DNA of 64,000 bases, taken from contig JACKHM010000002.1 in the NCBI GenBank assembly GCA_020638995.1, positions 1,178,001 to 1,242,000 of the forward strand. Direction: 5' to 3'. This DNA is from Planctomycetaceae bacterium. Lineage in GTDB: Bacteria; Planctomycetota; Planctomycetia; Pirellulales; Pirellulaceae. This document shows positions 61,901 to 64,000 of this stretch, piece by piece; the stretch's first letter is position 1; every line of letters begins with the position of its first letter. Both the position numbers and the translations under genes were made by a program. Below the pieces are notes generated by a model. The model had not been told where the DNA came from and searched no databases. It worked only from the letters and a program-made list of their open reading frames with translations.

Positions 61901-64000
61901 AGTACAAACTGCGAGAACGGCATTAAGTCAACGAGGAACTCCGGGTCGGTATCCAACGGAGATGCGGGGAACTCCAGCAAGCCGTAGAGCGCGTCGATGG
62001 ATGAGTTAATGCGTTGATCGAACTGTGCAAGCTCTAATTTTAACGCGTCGATTTTCGGCGCCATGCTTGCCGAGACATCTACCATGAAGATGATGTCTGC
62101 CTGAGTGATCGGTGTCTGCTGTTGCAGGACCTCTTCGCCAAATACGGTGTTGTTGGTGATGCGGACGAAAGGGCTTGAAGCGGGTACGTTGGACGAACTA
62201 CCGCTGACATGAATTCCCCCCTGCGCGTTCCGAAGATTGGCGATGAGATTATTAACAATCACCGCTCCGGGAACGAGATCGTCAGCGCTCAAGGTTGGGA
62301 AGTTGCGGAGCGGTCCGGGGTGCGATTGAGTGCCGTTGTCGACAGGTCCGGGTTCAACTTCGATGCCCCATTGGCTCGGGAATCGAACGGTGTTTCCTTC
62401 GATCCGCAATTGTCCTTGTTGACGCTCGACGTTTCGGTCGCCCAATCGATCGTACGTGTCAACATTCTCAACCGCGGTGACTCGCAACGTGTCGCTGCCG
62501 TGTTGAAAACCCTGCGCCGCGGCAAAGAGCTCGACCACGTTCACACCGTCCGAAATCAGCTCATCAAAGACACTAACCGGCACCGTCACACTCGACGCAT
62601 TGACGGGAATGAAAACGCTCGCTGTCGTGCTTGCCTCAGTTGGGTCGCTGCTGAACAGCTGAACGGTTAGCGATTGGTTGGTCGGTGTATTGCGAGAGAT
62701 TGTAACAGTCGTCGCATTACTCCCCGCTGTTTCCAATACGTCATTAGGACTATTGACACTCAACGTCAAAGTCGGTGTGTCGACGTCGACTATGTCTAAT
62801 GTATCGATCGTGGTGTCAATGTTGCCGGCGTTCAGAAACTCGAACGCGACTGGCTGAGTGCCATCCGCCAATCCTTCGTTCTCTGCACGGATAAGAAACG
62901 GGAAGTTGAGAACGGTTTGACCAGGAGCAAAAGTGACGTTCACAACCTGCACATTCGTTCCACCACCCGTACATGACGAGAAGCAGAACAAGGAGACCTC
63001 ATCGGAGTTAGCCCGGACGGCAGTTGTCGGATCGAAGGCCCTGACGCCGACCGTCAATGGCCCTTGCACGTCACCACTCCGCCGAACTGCGAGATTGAAC
63101 GTATTGGCTCCTTCATTCAACGCGGTTGCAGCAATGTCAATCGACAAATCTACATTTGGAATACTATCGACAACCGTCAGGTCCGCTTGCGCGTTGCCCA
63201 GCCCCGCGGAGGACACGCTCAGACGCACCTGTTGATTGCCGTCAAAGGTAAAGTCATCCTTCGCATCGATATCGAAAGTCGTCGAAAGTGCTCCTGCCGG
63301 CACAATCACTTGTTGACTGTTCGTAACGAAGCCTTGGAGCGGATTGCCAGGATCTCGCGTGATCACCCCGCCAAACACGCCAATTTCATTTCCCGCTCCG
63401 ATTGCGTCAAAGCCCGTGCTCAACTCCGTGGCGGTAATATTGAAAAGCAGCGGAAGGCTGTTCGCATCGCCCCAGATTGCCCGATTGGTTCGTCCCTCGA
63501 AGTTATTTACTGTAATTTGCCCGACGAGTGCACGTTGACCAGCGGTCTCTTGGATTTGTGGTGACGTAATCGGGGCGCTCAATGACCCGTCAGGCATTCG
63601 TGTGTGAAGCGTGAGGCCTACATTGGGCGCTGTAGTATCGACGACGTCTACACGATCAATCCCTCGATCGAATCCGGGTGCATCGGCTGTAATCTCAACG
63701 ACTTGATCACGGTCACCATCTAGATCGAAGTCCGCGTCAACAACATTATCCTGAACGCCAACGATCTCGAAAGTTGCGTTCGGCTGAGTCGCACCAATTG
63801 TAATGCTAATTGAACTGCTTGCCGGATCCGAACTCAAACGGCGAAGCAGCGCTTCTCCAACGTCACTCGACGTGATCGTCACGGTGACTGGCTGCCCCGG
63901 AGGACGGTTCAGCGGTGTCACAACAGCCGTCGTGACGCCACCTTCAACGATGTTGGGATCCGTGATCTGGATGTCAAGACTTTGTGTGGAAAGATCGTGG
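49921..64000 (-). CDS. Second giant secreted protein, N-terminus beyond the window: Calx-beta-like, VWA, beta-helix, cadherin-like repeats, dockerin
   Basis: About 4,690 residues are visible. The frame stays open to base 64000, so the GTG at 63921 is not the true start. In order: Calx-beta-like repeats (about 62,300-64,000; for example EASTTASVFIPVNASSVTVP); a beta-helix segment into which a VWA domain with MIDAS motif DVSAS is inserted; a beta-helix and Ig-like stretch (NFYLAQGTAAIDSSLNSFQD, matched in the first giant); two tandem units of about 105 residues. Then come about 23 cadherin-like repeats and a dockerin pair, ending MALDDLFGRE. The first giant gene lies 349 bases downstream, in the same direction. 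A role in surface adhesion or matrix is inferred from the repeats and the VWA domain. No protease motif is visible in this part. Confidence 0.92.
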   Translation of the reverse strand, partial: HDLSTQSLDIQITDPNIVEGGVTTAVVTPLNRPPGQPVTVTITSSDVGEALLRRLSSDPASSSISITIGATQPNATFEIVGVQDNVVDADFDLDGDRDQVVEITADAPGFDRGIDRVDVVDTTAPNVGLTLHTRMPDGSLSAPITSPQIQETAGQRALVGQITVNNFEGRTNRAIWGDANSLPLLFNITATELSTGFDAIGAGNEIGVFGGVITRDPGNPLQGFVTNSQQVIVPAGALSTTFDIDAKDDFTFDGNQQVRLSVSSAGLGNAQADLTVVDSIPNVDLSIDIAATALNEGANTFNLAVRRSGDVQGPLTVGVRAFDPTTAVRANSDEVSLFCFSSCTGGGTNVQVVNVTFAPGQTVLNFPFLIRAENEGLADGTQPVAFEFLNAGNIDTTIDTLDIVDVDTPTLTLSVNSPNDVLETAGSNATTVTISRNTPTNQSLTVQLFSSDPTEASTTASVFIPVNASSVTVPVSVFDELISDGVNVVELFAAAQGFQHGSDTLRVTAVENVDTYDRLGDRNVERQQGQLRIEGNTVRFPSQWGIEVEPGPVDNGTQSHPGPLRNFPTLSADDLVPGAVIVNNLIANLRNAQGGIHVSGSSSNVPASSPFVRITNNTVFGEEVLQQQTPITQADIIFMVDVSASMAPKIDALKLELAQFDQRINSSIDALYGLLEFPASPLDTDPEFLVDLMPFSQFVLDPGFVNLTDSLTGTENGSLAILEALDDTTFLPLTDFSDRRPNAITVPIVFTDEDDDSSITDQRAALALLQQRNAVFFGIDNPDRPGFNNTASTYEAFAQVTGGATFDIDDFLQDPTAFFISFSNAFLSSVSGAASGTAVLVDNNASPTILNNIIANTANGLSVAGSAATTVIGANFFQGNNSNGQVGTNAIIAQPDAQGNLPPLFVETRLGNFYLAQGTAAIDSSLNSFQDRPNFVAVKSPLGLAESPVVAPEFDAYGQKRLDDPSQPSATGLGNDIFKDRGAIERADFNSGFARLDIPRDNDIDNIDLDPRNTIVWLADPAFPNQFVVELVDEGVGIDDDLITSLQFQLFQDGVVLNQGEDYFFTYNPNSNRAIFTALTTFELEHDYTILVDRSPELGIRDLAGNLLLANQTNGQIRFDIILTDAANDAPQNVVPGPQTILEGSSIRFSNGGATLKYESGVQKLLLTEKSGLRDSVAMDIVVPGPSTPLSLSVTGVGTGQATIRVVLGTNASGTPISTTDEIVEAIQRNALANGLVSATATNPFVFAPSASQLGVTEIGGSFDFAAGAETLTITKPLSVTDRVQVELLDPGAANQALALSVFGVGSGLATIRIRLATDANGNPTSTTDSIIAAIQASTIASSLVTATATGTGVVAPAVGPRTVATANRLRTGDPDAFLAVYPTPDVGLTPEDGVLVVTLAATNGTANAGTITLAGMTGLAVVGNGTSSVQMTGTIAQINAAINGFVYVPPADHNTDVSQTLITITAEDQGRFGVPPGGMTSLTDVDSFEIVIIPVNDPPTISGTDPVPVTEEVSTNVMVAIPPITVTDIEALEIGVGNWTVTLSVPAGQGSLDVNEALASIVDESDPANIIIHGSVAELNAILQTIVYTAPNEFFNTVLNGGPVIITATVDDNGNNGGGSLTASTTVAVTIDESQDAPIVDLTAGNIFLGTIFEDNEDGAGNVITDPTGIAVTDFLTSARTQTNPTVFDPDGPNVPLGVAIVDVDTTGVWEFSTQSGAPGTWNVLTVSATSATLLSNDPANRIRFTPNPNFNGQAALKFHAWDLTDGATNGTNVDPSTSLGGANAYSVNVGTATLTIASVNDRPSFQLNDVDGTTTPEIDILINEDAGAQMFVNFATNRLAGPAGAPTEGALQQFNLSVVSSTPGFSFAALPQIDVNTGQLTFEVATDSSGTAVIEVTLMDDGGTLNGGLDTSLPQTFTINVTAVNDKPVITVPAATLMVNESTTTTLATLPITGANTIVVFDADVVETPNAPLTVTLTVGNGDGTDGTVSVTPDLPNGVPASGITPSANNAVLTLTGTSAELAVTLPSLVYTVPTDYFNVTNNPGNVLLSVDATDNGHGGRFSPALSADTKTVMIRVNPTNDAPVITMSAAPIGVEGAVPTYSFATAPISVSDIDKTHNETLAGAQWTMTLAIPTGTGTLTVNTAAAGGVNPGSISGSGTRMMTLVGAISEINETLKTLLYQAPNADFNQTVYGGAVVLSASINDNGNTPGPALSSSETLDIFVQPVNDPPLFNKGSNQAVLEDANSGAGIGVHSVPGWATNVFTGPVDATDERALVAQNVLAFTLTPVSGTLQFASLPTVTFNSTTGQWDLNYTTAPDSNGVRVFEAVLNDNNGTPFDLSDDAVSPPQTFTITVTPVNDVPAFTLASTSYTILENTADSATTAVPTSVSNFATDIRRGPVGVADEAAQTATFTVTRIPALNSGTLNFVTLPSIDPVTGDLTFETVDNTNGSAVFSVVMRDDGGTAFGGIDTAPTRTITINVTSQNDPPVIGNPVADRTVVEDADDTIIELFQDVFDDVDIANDGDSLTFGFTILSDPGQLFNTQVFNTGAPDQYGGGSATLSGSQLVLNYGAHRHGVAQIRVSATDKFGATETDEFSVTVSAVNDSPVIISAIPDVSVVEGDADGDPTFTRALASVFGDVDIATDSPADTLTFSLESGSSNSLYTASLTGTQMDQLNISFKANEYGSANLVIRATDSHGLFVDETIVVTATRVNDAPTGGVDVLNTVEDTAVSVAEALLLSNDAPGPANELGQTLTIVSVAADGLNTHGTVSRSNAGLITYTPAPNYSGPATFVYSIRDNGRTRNPVTGVLYDDFKTTTVTVTVNVAPVNDAPTITPSGTQMLMGTNEDVGAAPPATTVRSILGSTANDVDGTESGIAIIAATGSDLANWQFSTNNGVTYTSFSTLSPLGGDDALLLRPDDLLRYVPDGRNGEMPTIRYRAWDQTGATAGQQGTQVDTANNGGETPFSAQTDVATVTIQSVNDAPQMPVFATPVFLTGTNEDTNSIGSQVGAFMGATSDVDNGALRGIAIIGLTGSGWQFSLDGGTNYQAVSSVAPTGVAQNTALLLRSTDFVRYVPDRLNGQTATLTYRAWDQTGSVAAGQLADVSAIGQGGTTPFSADNQPGAGDGVNTVSLIVSSVNDAPVMNISGNPMLPTRTEDQVSPTDNPGTAISVILATGANGNPITDVDANAVEGIAITGVTGLNASGWQYSLDNGGTYLQVGPVSNSSARLLPDTALLRYVPNTLNGETATISFRAWDVSSGVAGGVGSTLVSGGSTSFSTTVEVASIVISSVNDSPVAVGDTFAVNEDVRLTVSGQGVLQNDLDVDLPAQVLRVFEVDGSVLTGNPSTISVTSGLGASIIVNGNGSFTYDPTFSSELQKLATGQTRQDSFRYKIRDNSTATNDESNEATVTLMVTGVNDRPVASNVSISATEDGSPVSSLFVSTDIDTGETASLRYIVLTQPSEGTVTASNAPGDAQFTFAPGSAFQDLGAGETRDVVFTYRTRDAQNLDSNVATVTVTVTGVNDSPVASGVDVTTTEDGPVVGDLFDVTDLDDDALTFTIVDNPAKGTVTLAGSSGFSYDPGNAFQSLDAGDSEVVTFTYKATDPIGAASGNATVTITITGVNDAPQATDDSNLTNEDTLLVVASSDMSALLRNDTDVDADDTRTVTRSDVVSALGATVSVDALGGYNYNPTSSAILQALTQSSLSVRDTFTYTVTDSAGITDTATVTITVSGVNDAPVARTDFGVTSEDTVLNVAARGVLTNDTDPDEGETAGLLTMPGTTTSTLGAHVTINVGGSGSSGGQGDYSYDPTTAPQLQSLKQGEIATDTFTYTVRDVNGTTSTGLVSITVVGANDAPVANDDFASTDEDYSPIAPGAVPIIANIFANDVDPDDANLILKSFDTRSQFGASVSISADGRVSYDPRSAIALQALSQGQSVTDLFTYEVVDSLGLTSKATVSVTVAGRNDAPVSVNDSAATDEDTSISINAANGLLLNDTDAEGASLSVSSVNGLSGNVGSSFVLPSGATLLVTTGGAVSYDPSTSATLNQLPVGASFIDSFTYRAFDGTSASTTQGTMAITITGVNDRPTATSDSYSTSEDAPLSVAAAGVLVNDVDVDGDTLRATAFTGVSSRGAAVILNTNGSFNYDPTSVAQLQALATGQSLTDTFIYTITDGNGGTATSTVTVTVNGANDAPVAVGDSYRVDEDSKLIVSGAGVLGNDSDPDTTNNIMVGTFDVTSARGAPVSLNPDGTFTYDPTTVVAIQQLSPGQTLIDSFTYRATDGTTLSNTATVAITIEGRNDAPVVGNDTYSVDEDQQLVVSAALGVLANDSDPEGSPLSASLLTAPTNGRAVLNSSGFFTYTPNSNFNGNDSFTYRASDGAVSSTGTVTINVRGVNDSPTATADFYTVAEGGSLTVSAALGVLANDIDVDQEALRAVYVNGGGPLSGSLALNSDGSFTYTPNAAFFGTDSFRYLAQDGAGTASNTVTVTLDVANTRPRRNPDQPLDVNADGSISAIDALLIINEINKNGSHAIPSSTPAIAPFWDVNGDGFVSSIDVLRVVNSLNGVGSPEGESVAADSLTRDQGIVSDSGASNVTVLPFVDQSFWARQLPAVERSSSVHISEPLERFNSPVDAAFAAASESVSADERVQSDHRDFEIGDLVDRLAKSRSELDVQRSLEMALDDLFGRE
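50300..50480 (-). other. Type I dockerin repeat pair, second giant protein
   Basis: LDVNADGSISAIDALLIINEI and WDVNGDGFVSSIDVLRVVNSL are two canonical calcium-binding dockerin repeats. About 120 residues follow to the ALDDLF terminus. Confidence 0.93.
50540..59520 (-). repeat. About 23 cadherin/Ig-like repeats of the second giant protein
   Basis: The units have the same [VTAR]-ND-x-P linker pattern as in the first giant protein, with 23 linkers visible. The last ten units are close to one another (V-DED-x-x-L-x-V, GVL-x-ND-x-D, N-x-[DN]-G-[ST]-F-x-Y-x-P) and are good candidates for recent expansion. Earlier units are longer and more diverged. Confidence 0.9.
59930..60560 (-). repeat. Tandem pair of about 105-residue units in the second giant protein
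   Basis: Two units share KLLLTEKSGLRDSVAMDI / TLTITKPLSVTDRVQVEL, then SLSVTGVGTGQATIRVVL / ALSVFGVGSGLATIRIRL, then a helix (TTDEIVEAIQ / TTDSIIAAIQ) and a strand with SATATN / TATATG. The helix-plus-strand half resembles element B of the repeats in the first giant protein. Confidence 0.75.
61505..62130 (-). other. VWA domain inserted in the beta-helix of the second giant protein
   Basis: The segment has DIIFMVDVSASMAPKID (MIDAS D-x-S-x-S), a later acidic TDEDDDSS loop and the alternating strand/helix pattern of a von Willebrand A fold. It is flanked directly by beta-helix sequence on both sides (NNTVFGEE before, SPTILNNIIANTANG after). Confidence 0.85.

Noticed and set aside
63919..63921. 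GTG as the start codon of the second giant protein
   Set aside because: The same frame continues without a stop to base 64000 and encodes Calx-beta-like sequence (LDIQITDPNIVEGG), so the true start is outside the window.

Overview
The window looks like a piece of a planctomycete chromosome, most likely from the Pirellulales. This is inferred from gene content: a secreted formylglycine sulfatase, very large secreted proteins with an N-terminal LEPR-XLL-type motif and C-terminal type I dockerin repeats, membrane-anchored prenyltransferase/squalene-cyclase-like toroid proteins, and a HisA-related TIM barrel of the type shared with C1-pathway organisms. No rRNA, tRNA, CRISPR array, insertion sequence or prophage was found. 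About two thirds of the window is two giant genes on the minus strand.

Layout. 1-1043 (minus): N-terminal part of a sulfatase, cut by the window edge. 1210-6997 (plus): a tight five-gene operon encoding a membrane zinc-ribbon protein, a radical SAM/SPASM enzyme, a paralogue of that enzyme which has lost its [4Fe-4S] cysteines, a DUF2207-like membrane protein ending in a striking Cys-Ala repeat tail, and a class I SAM methyltransferase. This looks like a post-translational modification system and is the best candidate for something undescribed. A hairpin at 7001-7058 separates it from the convergent recJ plus small-protein unit (7053-9151). rpmG (L33) lies at 9277-9444. Two paralogous toroid proteins (9782-13089) each have a TonB-like Ser-x3-His transmembrane helix; an intrinsic terminator lies between them. 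A HisA-related protein, a 90-bp palindromic element and an orphan MalK/UgpC-type ABC ATPase follow.

15474-20921 (plus): the conserved nusA-infB-rbfA translation/transcription cluster, extended by a HhH-GPD-like protein that has lost its catalytic residues and carries a histone H1-like tail. YebC follows at 21084. A minus-strand zinc-ribbon membrane protein (21891-22589) lies downstream of the giants.

22869-49571 (minus): one uninterrupted gene for a protein of about 8,900 residues. In order it has a LEPR-XLL-type N-terminus, a fungalysin (M36) metallopeptidase with HEYGH, a matrixin-like domain with all zinc ligands replaced, PPC domains, beta-helix segments, FN3-like repeats, a large array of 'FEFD-x-x-G' repeats, a GEVED domain, about 17 cadherin/Ig-like repeats, and a dockerin pair. 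49921->64000 (minus): a second giant of related architecture, truncated at its N-terminus by the window edge. It has Calx-beta-like repeats, a VWA domain inserted into the beta-helix, about 23 cadherin-like repeats and a dockerin pair. Both end in the same short acidic ALDxLF motif. They probably act at or outside the cell surface as adhesion or matrix proteins, one with protease activity.
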